From Paenibacillus sp. FSL R7-0273 (GTDB taxonomy: Bacteria; Bacillota; Bacilli; Paenibacillales; Paenibacillaceae), in the NCBI RefSeq assembly GCF_000758625.1, contig NZ_CP009283.1, forward strand, positions 1,809,501 to 1,873,500: a DNA stretch of 64,000 bases, given 5' to 3'. Position 1 is the first letter of the stretch, and each line of letters opens with the position of its first letter. Positions 27,824-37,893 of the stretch are shown one piece after another. Under the pieces are notes generated by a model, which was given only the letters and a program-made list of their open reading frames with translations, did not search any database and was not told where the DNA came from. The position numbers were made by a program, and so were the translations under genes.

Positions 27824-30109
27824 TTAGCGTTTTACTGCTCTCAGACGGTAGGTGCAGCTGGTGAAATCGCCGCGCAGATCGGAGACCACGAGCCCGATGC
27901 GCATCAGACGGTCGCCGCCGTAAGGTGTGCCGTCAAAGGCAGGCTGGAACGGAGCTGTGCTGTCGGCAGCTGCATCCGCAGCGCCATGGCTGTCCGTGCT
28001 GCCGGCTGCTCCGGTTTCAAGCACATAGTCCAGCTCAGGATCAAGTCCCTTGAGCGTGAGCCGCGTTATCGGAGCGTTTGGCTTGGCGAGCACACGGAAG
28101 TAGGCCACGAAGGCTTCTGTTTTGTCTTCGCTGACGAACATCCAGGCGGTATCGCCGCTGCCCTCGAACGGGCTTAGCAGGCGGTACATATCCCCTTGCT
28201 GAACGAGTGAGCGGATCTCCTTGTACTGGGCGATCTGCTGTGCAGCGAGGCTCTTTTCGGCTTCAGTGAATGCTGTAAGATCAAGCTCATAGCCGAAGTT
28301 GCCGCTCATGGCCACATCGCCGCGGATCGCAAGCGAGGTTGTGCGCTCTACCTGATGGTTCGGCACGGCAGAGACGTGCGCGCCCATGCTGCTGGCAGGG
28401 TACACAATGCTGGTGCCGTATTGAATCGCGAGACGCTCGATTGCATCAGTGTCGTCGCTGGTCCAGGTCTGCGGCATGTAGAACAGCATGCCCGGATCAA
28501 ACCGGCCGCCGCCGCCGGAGCAGCTCTCGAACAGGATGTCAGGGAAGCGCGAGGTCAGGCGCTCCATCAGATTGTACAGGCCGAGCATGTAACGGTGTGC
28601 GGTTTCCTTCTGCCGTTCAGGAGCTGCCGCAGCAGAGACAATCTCGGTCATGTTGCGGTTCATATCCCACTTGACATACGTAATCGGTGCGCTGGCGAAG
28701 ACGGCGCTCAAGGTTTCGTACAGGTAATCGCAGACCTCCGGACGCGAAAGGTCAAGAATCAGCTGGTTGCGCGCCTCGGTGCGGCGGCGCCCTTCAGCGT
28801 GCAGGCACCAGTCCGGGTGCTTGCGGTACAGCTCGCTGTCCGGCGAGACCATCTCCGGCTCGACCCACAGGCCGAATTGCAGGCCTTCGTCGTTTACACG
28901 GCCGGCAAGCTCAGCAAGGCCTCCGGGCAGCTTGCGGCTGTGCTCGAACCAGTCGCCGAGCGAGCTGTCATCGTTGTCACGCTTGCCGAACCAGCCGTCG
29001 TCAAGGACGAACAGCTCGATTCCAAGCGGTCCGGCTTCCTTGGCAATGGCCGTAATTTTGTCGGCATCAAAGTTAAAATAAGTCGCTTCCCAGTTGTTGA
29101 CCAGAATCGGACGGACCTGGTCACGGTGAACGCCGCGGCACAGACGGGTCCGGTACAGCCGGTGGTAGGTGCGCGACATGCCGCCCAGCCCTTCGCCGGA
29201 ATAGACGAGAATGGCCTCCGGGGTCTGGAAGGTTTGGCCCGGCTCCAGCAGCCAGGAGAAATCAAACGGGTTAATCCCGATATTTACGCGGGTTGTACCG
29301 AACTGCTCCACCTCGGCAACAGCTGCAAAGCTGCCGCTGTATACAAGGCTGAAGCCGAATACATCGCCGTGATCCTCATCCGCACCGGGACGCAGCAGCG
29401 CCAGGAAAGGGTTAAGCTGGTGGCTGCTTGAGCCGCGGCGGCTCTCCAGCGATACGGCAGCGCCGGGAACAAGCGCACGGCGCTGGATGTGGCGCTCTCT
29501 CACCCAGGCTCCGCTGAGGTGCAGGGTATCGTAGGAAGAATCGGCAAAATCGACCGACGCGCTCAGCGCCTGCTCCAGCCGCAGCGGCTCTGTGCCGTTA
29601 TGCTCAAAGTGTACAGAGCGGGCAATTGCGCTGTGATTGGCGAAGACGGTGTACAGCAGCTTAACGGTAAGTCCCGCATAGTCGTCCTTCAGGGTAAGCT
29701 CCAGTGTCTGTGCTTCATTGTCGTTTTCCGCATATACAGCCGGAAGGCCTTCAAGCACCGGCTTACCGGAAGAAATAGCGTAGCCTGTGTATTTCAGCTC
29801 CGTGATCCGGCTGCCGTCGGCAAGCTGGGCCTGATAGGCTGGACGGCGGAAGTCACTCGTTCCATACTGCGGATACTCCTGCGGCAGGGCATCCAGGGAC
29901 AGGGACGGTTTACCCGGCACGGGATTCGGTGAAAACGATGAACGCTCGCGGAGCTGAAGCGCATCAGTCAGGCTGCTGTCGTGGCGCAGGCGTGATCCCC
30001 AGTAGACATGGGATGGATAACCTTCAACGAGCTGGATAATATAGCTGGTATCTTTGGATTGAAGATGGAACAGGCCAAGCGATTCGTCAACATAAATGTT
30101 CATGCTCAT
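27824..30109 (-). CDS. alpha-galactosidase, glycoside hydrolase family 36
   Basis: 761 residues, no signal peptide. N-terminal beta-supersandwich, then the barrel with FVLDDGWFGKRDNDDSSLGDW, the nucleophile motif YVKWDMNR (Asp482) and the acid/base motif WTSDDTDA (Asp552). This 70-residue spacing equals that in characterised Geobacillus enzymes. The CSGGGGRFDPGML motif between them is also conserved. It releases terminal alpha-galactose from raffinose-type sugars or galactomannan fragments in the cytoplasm. AAGGAG lies 9 bases before the start. It is preceded by a LacI-type regulator gene 45 bp upstream on the same strand; no transporter is adjacent. Confidence 0.93.
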   Translation of the reverse strand: MSMNIYVDESLGLFHLQSKDTSYIIQLVEGYPSHVYWGSRLRHDSSLTDALQLRERSSFSPNPVPGKPSLSLDALPQEYPQYGTSDFRRPAYQAQLADGSRITELKYTGYAISSGKPVLEGLPAVYAENDNEAQTLELTLKDDYAGLTVKLLYTVFANHSAIARSVHFEHNGTEPLRLEQALSASVDFADSSYDTLHLSGAWVRERHIQRRALVPGAAVSLESRRGSSSHQLNPFLALLRPGADEDHGDVFGFSLVYSGSFAAVAEVEQFGTTRVNIGINPFDFSWLLEPGQTFQTPEAILVYSGEGLGGMSRTYHRLYRTRLCRGVHRDQVRPILVNNWEATYFNFDADKITAIAKEAGPLGIELFVLDDGWFGKRDNDDSSLGDWFEHSRKLPGGLAELAGRVNDEGLQFGLWVEPEMVSPDSELYRKHPDWCLHAEGRRRTEARNQLILDLSRPEVCDYLYETLSAVFASAPITYVKWDMNRNMTEIVSAAAAPERQKETAHRYMLGLYNLMERLTSRFPDILFESCSGGGGRFDPGMLFYMPQTWTSDDTDAIERLAIQYGTSIVYPASSMGAHVSAVPNHQVERTTSLAIRGDVAMSGNFGYELDLTAFTEAEKSLAAQQIAQYKEIRSLVQQGDMYRLLSPFEGSGDTAWMFVSEDKTEAFVAYFRVLAKPNAPITRLTLKGLDPELDYVLETGAAGSTDSHGAADAAADSTAPFQPAFDGTPYGGDRLMRIGLVVSDLRGDFTSCTYRLRAVKR

Positions 30110-30154
30110 GTTATTAACTCTCCTTGTTTAAGTGGTGATGTCTATACGGCGGAA

Positions 30155-31180
<1,026 letters not shown>

Positions 31181-31337
31181 TTATTCACGCCTTTATCCTA
31201 CCACCAGGCTGGCGAATATTCAAGCAGACATTTTGCGGAAGCTGCCGGAATCCGGCCTGCGGCGGATAACGTCTTCTAAAGCCGGAACGATTATGTTACC
31301 ATGTTGAATATTCATTTGAGGGCGGAGGAGAACCGGC

Positions 31338-33170
31338 TTGAACATTACAGCACTTATCGGGAGATGGTTTGGAAGGCTCCGCTTTAAAAGTAAGGTTATC
31401 GCGATTTTTCTTCCTTTGCTGATCCTGTCTCTGCTTATTTTGGGCGTATTGTCCAGTCATTTATTCAGCCGTTCGCTGATTAAGCAGACGACACGTAATG
31501 TAGCAGATGAGTCTCAGCTGATTCTGTCGCGCACCGATTATATTTTGCGCAGTGCCGAGACTGCAGCCAATATTATGGTCACGAACATCAACAGGCTGTA
31601 TGAAACGTATCCCGGCGCCCGGACAGCTCCGCTGGAGCAGGTGCGCTTTGCCAATCTGATGCAGAGCCGGCTGTCCACGGACCTGTCGATATTCCGGGAA
31701 GTGGATGCGGCGGTATTTGTCGGCAAGGACGGCACGGTTTATCCGTCCTACAGCTCTGGAATGACTGAAGACGGCATTGCTGCCAGCGGCATGCTGGAGC
31801 AGGTTCTTGCCTCGGACAGCTATGGTGTCTCTCATTGGTTTGGGATGGAGCAGCGGAGCTATCTGACACCCGATCCGTCCGTACCGGTTCTGACACTTGG
31901 AAAAATAGTGATAAACATCGACACCGGCGATCCTCTCGGCACTTTGTTTCTGATGGTTAGGGAGGAGCAGCTGTCAGCATTTCTCCAGTCAAGTGATCCG
32001 TCCGCGCCTAAGGCTTATTATTTCATGGATGAACGGGGGCTCATTGTAGCTGCAGCGGATAAAAGCAGTCTGCTCCAGCCGGTGGAGCAATCGCTGGCAG
32101 CGGAAATCGGTGCCGCCGGCGGTTTGGCGGGTGAAGCCAGCCTCTCCTATCAGGAGGATGGTAATCTGGTCACGGTCAGCCATTACGGCCGGATGAACTG
32201 GGAGCTGATCAACGTCGTGTCACTCAAGCTTCTGACGGCTGATGTGCAGCAGAATGTCCGGCTGACTGCACTGGTCGGAGCGCTCTGTCTGATTTTTTCT
32301 CTGTTCGGGGCCAATCTGCTCTCGCGGAAGGTGGCAAGTCCGCTGGAGCGGCTGACCCGGGCAATGCGCCAGGTGGTGAGCGGTGACCTGCGTCCGGTGG
32401 CTGCAGCGAAAACCGGGGATGAGATCGGCACGATTGCCGAGGCATTCAACTTCATGGTCGGCCGGGTTGGTGAGCTGCTGGACAAGGTGACCGAGGAGCA
32501 GAACCGCAAACGGGAGTATGAGCTGGCTCTGATCAGCGCGCAGATAAAACCGCATTTTTTATACAATACGCTGGATACAATCTATGTGCTGAATGAGCTG
32601 GACCGCAATGAGGAAGCGCGTGATACGACTAAGGCGCTGGCGGACTTTTACCGGATGGTGCTAAACAAGGGCCGGGAGCTGATTATTCTCGAAAAAGAAG
32701 CGCAGATCACAGACGATTACCTCGCCATAATGCAGATCCGTTATCCGGACGTGTTCCGCTACGAAATCGATATTCCGCCTGAGCTGTCGGGTACGCCTGT
32801 TCCGAAGCTGTCCCTGCAGCCGCTTGTGGAGAATGCGATTTATCACGGGCTGAAAAAGAAGGGAAGCAAGGGGTTTATCCGGATTCAGGCCGGCATTGCC
32901 GGAGGTAAGGTAGTCGTTCAGGTATCAGATAACGGGGTAGGCATGGATGAGGAGCGGATTGAGGCAATCATGTCCGGAGATTCCCCGGAGGAGGGGACAC
33001 GGTCCATCGGTACCTATAGTGTCCGGCAGCGGCTGAGCCTGTACTTCGGTGAGGAGTATGGCCTTAGTGTGAAGAGTGCCGCCGGTGAGGGAACCGTTGT
33101 GGAGCTAACCTTGCCGATGCTTGGAAATGAAAAGAGGGATGTGCACGATGTACAAGGTGATGATTGTTGA
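31338..33170 (+). CDS. YesM-type sensor histidine kinase
   Basis: 610 residues from a TTG start after GGAGGAG. Membrane helix about 17-40 (VIAIFLPLLILSLLILGVLSSHLF), extracytoplasmic sensing region to about 300, second helix (ALVGALCLIFSLFGANLL), HAMP (SPLERLTRAMRQVVSGDLR), phospho-acceptor His406 (SAQIKPHFLYNTLDTI), N box (LVENAIYHGL) and DNGVGMD glycine box. The response regulator gene overlaps its end. The SBP-permease-permease operon that it probably controls lies about 2.2 kb downstream, beyond a repeat array and an inserted IS element. Confidence 0.92.
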   Translation: MNITALIGRWFGRLRFKSKVIAIFLPLLILSLLILGVLSSHLFSRSLIKQTTRNVADESQLILSRTDYILRSAETAANIMVTNINRLYETYPGARTAPLEQVRFANLMQSRLSTDLSIFREVDAAVFVGKDGTVYPSYSSGMTEDGIAASGMLEQVLASDSYGVSHWFGMEQRSYLTPDPSVPVLTLGKIVINIDTGDPLGTLFLMVREEQLSAFLQSSDPSAPKAYYFMDERGLIVAAADKSSLLQPVEQSLAAEIGAAGGLAGEASLSYQEDGNLVTVSHYGRMNWELINVVSLKLLTADVQQNVRLTALVGALCLIFSLFGANLLSRKVASPLERLTRAMRQVVSGDLRPVAAAKTGDEIGTIAEAFNFMVGRVGELLDKVTEEQNRKREYELALISAQIKPHFLYNTLDTIYVLNELDRNEEARDTTKALADFYRMVLNKGRELIILEKEAQITDDYLAIMQIRYPDVFRYEIDIPPELSGTPVPKLSLQPLVENAIYHGLKKKGSKGFIRIQAGIAGGKVVVQVSDNGVGMDEERIEAIMSGDSPEEGTRSIGTYSVRQRLSLYFGEEYGLSVKSAAGEGTVVELTLPMLGNEKRDVHDVQGDDC

Positions 33171-34260
33171 TGATGAGCCGCTGTTCCGTGATTTTTTGCG
33201 GCTCAAAATGGACTGGCAGCGCTTCGGCTTCGAGGTATGCTGTGAAGCCAGAAACGGGCAGGAGGCGCTGGCGGAGGCGGATAAGCACCAGCCGCACTTG
33301 GCGCTGGTCGATATTAATATGCCCTTCATGGACGGGATTGAGCTGGCGGGCAAGCTAAAGGGCCGCTTCGAACGGATCGTCATTGTATTTATTTCCGGGC
33401 ATAATGAATTTGAGTATGTGCAGAAGGCTGTCCGCACCGGGGTGCAGGATTATCTGCTTAAGCCGTTTAACGAAGCGGAGATGACAGAGATGCTGGAGCG
33501 CATCCGGCCGAAGCTGCCGCGCTTGTCCGGCGGACGGGAAGCCGGGCAGCAGGCACGGGATGCCGGCAAGGCGGAGGAGGGTACCTCCGGGCAGGATTCA
33601 CCCGAGCTTGGCTCGGTGCGGGATGCCATCGTGCTAGGCCTGCGCATGAAGGATGCCGATGTGCTGGACGAGGTCCGCAAAGCGGTCAGACAGCTGCGCG
33701 GCAGCACCTGGGGAGACGAGTACGCGGACGCGATGATGATGGGGCTGCTCTCACTGGCTTTAACCTTTGCCGGGGAGCGCGGGTTTTCGTACAGCCGGGT
33801 CTGGGACAGCGGTGAGGACAAAGCACCCTATGACAGGCTGAAGGCCTGCACCTCCTGGGACGAGGCAGAGGAGTGGCTGACTGCCTTGTACCGTAGGGTC
33901 ATCCAGCTGACGGAGGATGTGAAGCCGACCAAGGCATCCAGCCTGTTCACCGCAGCGATCCGCTATATTGAGCAGCATTATGCAGATGCGGAGCTGTCGG
34001 CTGAGCAGGTGGCAGGCGGTGTATATGTGGACTCCAGCTACCTGCGCCGCGTCTTCCGCAAGGAATCAGGCCATTCGATTGTCGACCACATCACCCACAT
34101 CCGCATGAAAAAAGCCCGCGAGCTCCTGCTCGGCGGCAACCGCAGACTGGCCGACATCTCCGAGAGCGTCGGCTATGCGGACCCGAGCTATTTCAGCAAA
34201 AGCTTCAAAAAACGCTTCGGCGTAACCCCGACCGAATATGAGCAGCTGGTTCGGAAGTAG
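33148..34260 (+). CDS. YesN-type response regulator, short form
   Basis: 370 residues from the ATG at 33148, inside the end of the kinase gene. Receiver domain with VDDEP, Asp55 (LVDINMP) and YLLKPF, a shortened middle region compared with the usual 500-residue YesN, and an AraC double HTH (LSAEQVAGGVYVDSSYLRRVFRKESG, RLADISESVGYADPSYFSKSFKKRFGVTPTEY). The frame is open from 33121 but the receiver begins at MYKVMIVDDE. It overlaps the kinase by 23 bp, so the two are translationally linked. It should activate the sugar importer genes further downstream. Confidence 0.93.
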   Translation: MYKVMIVDDEPLFRDFLRLKMDWQRFGFEVCCEARNGQEALAEADKHQPHLALVDINMPFMDGIELAGKLKGRFERIVIVFISGHNEFEYVQKAVRTGVQDYLLKPFNEAEMTEMLERIRPKLPRLSGGREAGQQARDAGKAEEGTSGQDSPELGSVRDAIVLGLRMKDADVLDEVRKAVRQLRGSTWGDEYADAMMMGLLSLALTFAGERGFSYSRVWDSGEDKAPYDRLKACTSWDEAEEWLTALYRRVIQLTEDVKPTKASSLFTAAIRYIEQHYADAELSAEQVAGGVYVDSSYLRRVFRKESGHSIVDHITHIRMKKARELLLGGNRRLADISESVGYADPSYFSKSFKKRFGVTPTEYEQLVRK

Positions 34261-34264
34261 CCCG

Positions 34265-34338
34265 GGTGCGCCGGGCACGGGCGGCGATTGTACCTGCTGG
34301 CGGCTGCCGCCAGCCTGCCAGGCAGGGGGCGGCGCACC
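34265..34338. repeat. GC-rich structured spacer
   Basis: GGTGCGCC and GGCGCACC bound the segment; inside it CTGGCGG/CCGCCAG and CCTGCC/GGCAGG form two further hairpins. It lies between the response regulator stop and the first 51-bp repeat unit. No T run follows, so it is not an ordinary terminator. No gene is visible. Confidence 0.5.
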
Positions 34339-34422
34339 AGGCTTATTCTCACGCCAAGTCACAACAGCTCCGGCAGAATGCAGCAGCCCTCTTAGCTCCC
34401 GTTTTCCGTGCCCCAGGGGCGG

Positions 34423-34743
34423 AATGAAAGGCAAAAATGCCTTTGATTTCGCCGAAAGCGGGCCCGTTGGCGGAATGAGAGGCAAAAATGCCTTTGATTC
34501 CGACGAAAGCAGGCCAGTTGGCGAAATGAGAGGCACAAATGCCTTTGATTTCGCCGAAAGCGGGCCAATGGGCGAAATGAGAGGCATAAATGCCTTTGAT
34601 TCCGCCCAAAGCGGGCCAGCTGGCGAAATGAAAGGCAAAAATGCCTTTGATTCCGCCGAAAGCGGGCCAATGGGCGAAATGAGAGGCATAAATGCCTTTG
34701 ATTCCGCCGCAAACGGCCAAATGGGCGGAATGAGAGGCAAAAA
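34423..34743. repeat. 51-bp tandem repeat array, left part (interrupted by IS)
   Basis: Six full units plus the first 15 bases of a seventh. Unit starts are at 34423, 34474, 34525, 34576, 34627, 34678 and 34729. Each unit contains the hairpin AGGCA-AAAA-TGCCT, flanked in the better copies by GGCGGAAT/ATTCCGCC, and a linker with GAAAGCGGGCC. The unit is 17 codons long and lacks stops in several frames, so long apparent reading frames arise by periodicity. It continues at 36139 after the IS element. Confidence 0.9.
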
Positions 34744-34818
34744 CTCCACAGCCCCCTAAAGAAGTTGGAGTCCTCCCCCACAAAAATGTAGACTAGATAC
34801 AGGAGGAGGATGAACGGT

Positions 34819-35133
34819 ATGGGACACTTAACAGGAACAAGAGAGAAGGCCGCGCAAGAGGTGTTGTCTGGCATTAAGGCAGCGGTGGTTGCCCGAAAGT
34901 ATGGAGTGACCCCATCGACGGTGAATCAGTGGGTGAGAGATTACCGGGAAGCCCATGGGGAACAAGATCATCCGTATCCCCAAGATCAGGTGGAGGAACT
35001 GAAACGCCTGCTGGATGTCGAGCAGAAATACGAGAAGGCTGTGAAGATCCTCGGTGAAAAGGAGCTAGAGATTGAGATTTTGCGTGAACTGCTAAAAAAG
35101 CCAACCCCTGCTTATCCGAAAAAATCGAGGTAG
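34819..35133 (+). CDS. IS3-family transposase, OrfA (HTH protein)
   Basis: 104 residues from the ATG at 34819; an ATG at 34810 touches the AGGAGG itself. An N-terminal helix-turn-helix (AAVVARKYGVTPSTVNQWVRDY) binds the inverted repeats. A leucine-zipper-like helix follows (VEQKYEKAVKILGEKELEIEILRELL) for dimerisation. The slippery run AAAAAAG at 35094-35100 precedes the stop; a -1 shift there enters the orfB frame and makes the OrfAB transposase. Confidence 0.9.
   Translation: MGHLTGTREKAAQEVLSGIKAAVVARKYGVTPSTVNQWVRDYREAHGEQDHPYPQDQVEELKRLLDVEQKYEKAVKILGEKELEIEILRELLKKPTPAYPKKSR
35094..35100 (+). other. programmed -1 frameshift site (A6G)
   Basis: AAAAAAG in the phase A-AAA-AAG relative to orfA, the usual slippery heptamer of IS3-family elements. 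After slipping, reading continues in the orfB frame without a stop. Confidence 0.8.
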
Positions 35134-35138
35134 CCGAT

Positions 35139-36071
35139 ATGTTCATTAAGCAGGGGAATAAAGCAGCGTTGGTACTACGTCTCGTGGGGCTAGCAGAGTC
35201 TACGTATTACGACCGTAAGAAACGCAAGTCACAGGATGCCCAGGCCGTACCTCAGGGGCGCGGAAGACCCGTACCCGGCTATTCCCTGACCGAGTCTGGA
35301 GAGAAGATTAGCGACGGGCAGATCCAGGAAATGCTTCTGGAACTGGTCGCTGGAGAAGAGCACGTGTACGGGTACAAGCTCCTGGCCAAGTGCTTATGGA
35401 ACCAGCACAGCCTTAAGCTCAATCACAAGAAAAGCTACCGGCTGTGTCAGGCGCTGGAGATCCTGCAGCCCCAGCGTCACAAGCGCTTTAAGCATCCCCG
35501 GAAGCTGCCGGAGAACCGGGTTATTACCGGAGCGGGTCAGCTCTGGCAGATGGACATTAAGTACGGGTACGTGGCGGGCCGGGACCGGCATTTCTTCGTC
35601 CTGAGCATTATCGATGTGTTTACCCGTGTCATCGTCGGCTACCACCGCGGATCGTCGTGTGAGGCCAAGCACGCCTGCCAGACGCTGGGACGCGCCATGG
35701 AGCAGCACTGCGCCCAGGACAGTGCACGCCCGGTGATCCGCACCGACAACGGCCCACAGTTCGTCAGCCACCTGTTTGGTGACATGTGTGAAAGCTGGGA
35801 AATGACTCATGAACGCATTCCGCCTCGAACACCGGATTTAAATGCTTTTATTGAATCGTTCCACAGTAATATTGATCGGGATTTGTTCCGTAAAGAGGCA
35901 TTCGAAACGTTCGACGAGGCCTATGAAGCCGTGGACCGGTACATGGATTTCTACAACAACCGGAGAATGCACACCAGCCTTCGCAACATGCCACCGGTTG
36001 AATTTTCAGAGTGGGTCATGGGCCTAGAAGACCGGTCCGCCTTCTTCTGGCCGAGGAAAAAAGCGAAATAA
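35139..36071 (+). CDS. IS3-family transposase, OrfB (DDE integrase domain)
   Basis: 310 residues from the first ATG; the frame is open upstream to the slippery site, so the working product is probably an OrfA-OrfB fusion made by -1 frameshifting. An HTH_21-like region (DGQIQEMLLELVAGEEHVYGYKLLAKCL) is followed by the rve catalytic core. The triad is Asp139 (LWQMDIKYG), Asp203 (RTDNGPQF) and Glu239 (NAFIESFHSNI), with the DD(35)E spacing of the IS3 family. No frameshift or stop damages it, so the element may still be active. Confidence 0.92.
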   Translation: MFIKQGNKAALVLRLVGLAESTYYDRKKRKSQDAQAVPQGRGRPVPGYSLTESGEKISDGQIQEMLLELVAGEEHVYGYKLLAKCLWNQHSLKLNHKKSYRLCQALEILQPQRHKRFKHPRKLPENRVITGAGQLWQMDIKYGYVAGRDRHFFVLSIIDVFTRVIVGYHRGSSCEAKHACQTLGRAMEQHCAQDSARPVIRTDNGPQFVSHLFGDMCESWEMTHERIPPRTPDLNAFIESFHSNIDRDLFRKEAFETFDEAYEAVDRYMDFYNNRRMHTSLRNMPPVEFSEWVMGLEDRSAFFWPRKKAK

Positions 36072-36138
36072 AGAGCATAGCTACGACAAGTACCGGTTTT
36101 ATACTGAGGACTCCGGGATAAGGGGGTCTCACCGAAAA

Positions 36139-36333
36139 TGCCTTTGATTCCGCCCAAAGCAGGCCAGTTGGCGAAATGAGAGGCATAAATGCCTTTGATT
36201 CCGCCGAAAGCGGGCCAATGGGCGAAATGAGAGGCATAAATGCCTTTGATTCCGTCCAAAGCGGGCCAGTTGGCGAAATGAGAGGCAAAAATGCCTTTGA
36301 TTCCGCCCAAAGCGGGCCAGTTGGCGGAATGAT
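36139..36333. repeat. 51-bp tandem repeat array, right part
   Basis: Continues the unit cut at 34743. Further unit starts are at 36175, 36226, 36277 and a last short remnant at 36328. Units have the same AGGCA-AAAA-TGCCT or AGGCA-TAAA-TGCCT hairpin. Together with the left part this makes ten units, 510 bp. Confidence 0.9.
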
Positions 36334-36336
36334 CTC

Positions 36337-36366
36337 GTCACCCCACAGGGGTGACTTTTCTTTTTG
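36337..36366 (+). terminator. terminator downstream of the array
   Basis: GTCACCCC and GGGGTGAC pair across ACA, followed by a T-rich run. It starts 4 bp after the last repeat remnant, so before the IS arrived the array probably lay in the 3' untranslated region of the YesM/YesN transcript. Confidence 0.85.
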
Positions 36367-36401
36367 TCCCGTTTTTTACGGGTAATGCCCGTTTAGTGCC
36401 T

Positions 36402-36430
36402 TAAGATCAGCAGCGGCCTGAGGCTATAAT
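36402..36430 (+). promoter_or_regulatory. promoter of the SBP-permease operon
   Basis: TATAAT near 36424 with TTAAGA 18 bp upstream. The poor -35 fits a promoter that needs an activator such as the YesN-type regulator. Confidence 0.5.
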
Positions 36431-36490
36431 GTGAATGTAGCAAGCACAGCCTGGCCTAAAGACATATACTCGCACGAGGGGGATACAACA

Positions 36491-37810
36491 ATGAATAATC
36501 AGCGCAAAGGTTTAAGTGCAATATTGATAACGCTTTCCATGACACTGGTGCTCTCAGCCTGCGGTGGCAATAATGCAGCTTCCGACGACAGCGCGGCTGC
36601 CAATACGCCGGCAGAGGGCGGTGCAGTCAAACTGAAGGTGTATGCCCAGCATTTTGACGATGATACCAAAGGGCCGTTTGATTACGCGGTAGCAGAGCTG
36701 AAGAAGGAAATGCCGGAGGTGGAGATCGAGCTGGACCCGGCGGTGCAGGACGGCAACCAGAAGCTGAAGACCTATGCTGCAACCGGAAACATGCCTGATA
36801 TTTACTTCACAGACTGGGCGACACTGCAGACTTTTGCCAAATCCAAAAATGTAGAAGTGCTGGATGATTACGAGGCCACCACCGATTACAAAAACAGCCT
36901 GAACCCGGGCGTAGAATCGCGCCTGATTGCTCCGGACGGTCATGTATACGCCTATCCCGACACCGGCATTGAGTTCCAGGTGATCTATTACAACAAAACC
37001 ATCTTTGAAGAATTAAGCATTGCCACCCCAATCAAGACCTACGACGAGCTGGCGGCTGCAGCCGGTAAATTGAAGGAAGCGGGCTATGTGGCGATGTCGA
37101 TTTTTGCAAAAGAAAAATGGATCACTTCCGCGTTCTACAACGGTCTCGTAACCCGTGAGGAGGCTGCCGGCTTCGGCGCATTGGATCAGCAGGGGCTGAC
37201 AGAGCTGCCGCAGTCATTCGTAACAGCAGCACAGCAGCTCGAAAAGCTGCAGCAGGCCGGATTGTTCGACGCCAACGCAACCAATACGAACTATGACCAG
37301 GCGTCCTCCCAATTCTATCAGGGGCGTGCAGGCATGTTCGTCAACGGCCAATGGGAAATCTACAGCTCGGCCGAAAAACTCGGTGACCAGGTAGACTGGA
37401 TGTACTGGCCGGCTAAGGACGAAGCCACGTACGAGGCGTCCAAATTTAACATTGCGGGAGCGGGCTCCCCGCAGGGCTATGCTGTATCTCCGGCAAGCGA
37501 TAACAAAGAAACTGCTGTTAAGGTAGCCGCCTTCCTGGCAGCCAAATCAGCGGAGTATAAATATACCCAGCTGGGCAGCCCGATCATTTCGCCTAAAACC
37601 GACAAGCCAATCGCCTCCGATGTACCGGCTATGATGCAGCGGATCGCTGATGAGCTGCTGCCGAATGCCAAGGAATATGCGAAGCTGCTGAGCAACACCC
37701 AGATTCAAAATGCGGTCAACGACAACACGCAGAATATGCTGGTCGACGGATTTAGTGCAGAGGATTTTGTCACCAACCTGAATCGTACGCTCGGCAAAGA
37801 AAATCAGTAA
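36491..37810 (+). CDS. family 1 sugar ABC solute-binding lipoprotein
   Basis: 439 residues from the ATG at 36491 (GAGGGGG upstream). Lipobox LSAC with Cys24. SBP_bac_1 fold: VKLKVYAQHFDDDTKGPFDYAVAELKKEMPEVEIELDP, GNMPDIYFTDW, VYAYPDTGIEFQVIYYNKTIFEELSI, FYQGRAGMFVNGQWEI. It is a surface receptor for an oligosaccharide, first gene of an SBP-permease-permease operon. The YesM/YesN pair upstream is the likely sensor, now separated by the IS-containing array. Ligand unknown. Confidence 0.92.
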   Translation: MNNQRKGLSAILITLSMTLVLSACGGNNAASDDSAAANTPAEGGAVKLKVYAQHFDDDTKGPFDYAVAELKKEMPEVEIELDPAVQDGNQKLKTYAATGNMPDIYFTDWATLQTFAKSKNVEVLDDYEATTDYKNSLNPGVESRLIAPDGHVYAYPDTGIEFQVIYYNKTIFEELSIATPIKTYDELAAAAGKLKEAGYVAMSIFAKEKWITSAFYNGLVTREEAAGFGALDQQGLTELPQSFVTAAQQLEKLQQAGLFDANATNTNYDQASSQFYQGRAGMFVNGQWEIYSSAEKLGDQVDWMYWPAKDEATYEASKFNIAGAGSPQGYAVSPASDNKETAVKVAAFLAAKSAEYKYTQLGSPIISPKTDKPIASDVPAMMQRIADELLPNAKEYAKLLSNTQIQNAVNDNTQNMLVDGFSAEDFVTNLNRTLGKENQ

Positions 37811-37893
37811 TTTAGGAATTCTGATGCAGTCCCGACCCTGTGGCCCATGCCCCGGGGTCAGGCTGTAACAGGAATATGGAGGGAAAGAACCGC

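Larger units (their letters stand above)
34744..36134 (+). mobile_element. IS3-family insertion sequence inside the 51-bp array
   Basis: 1391 bp. Imperfect terminal inverted repeats share CCCCCT and GGAGTCCTC at equal distances from both ends. It is flanked by AAAA on both sides (34740-34743 and 36135-36138). Removing the element and one AAAA restores a perfect repeat unit and an array of exactly ten units. It carries orfA and orfB with a frameshift signal between them. The position suggests it inserted into the A-rich loop of a repeat hairpin. Confidence 0.88.

Noticed and set aside
28355..29431. 358-aa plus-strand frame
   Set aside because: Shadow of the GH36 gene, whose motifs on the minus strand are unmistakable.
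34066..34749. Minus-strand 227-aa repeat protein
   Set aside because: It runs through the 51-bp array and into the antisense of the response regulator gene; no start signals.
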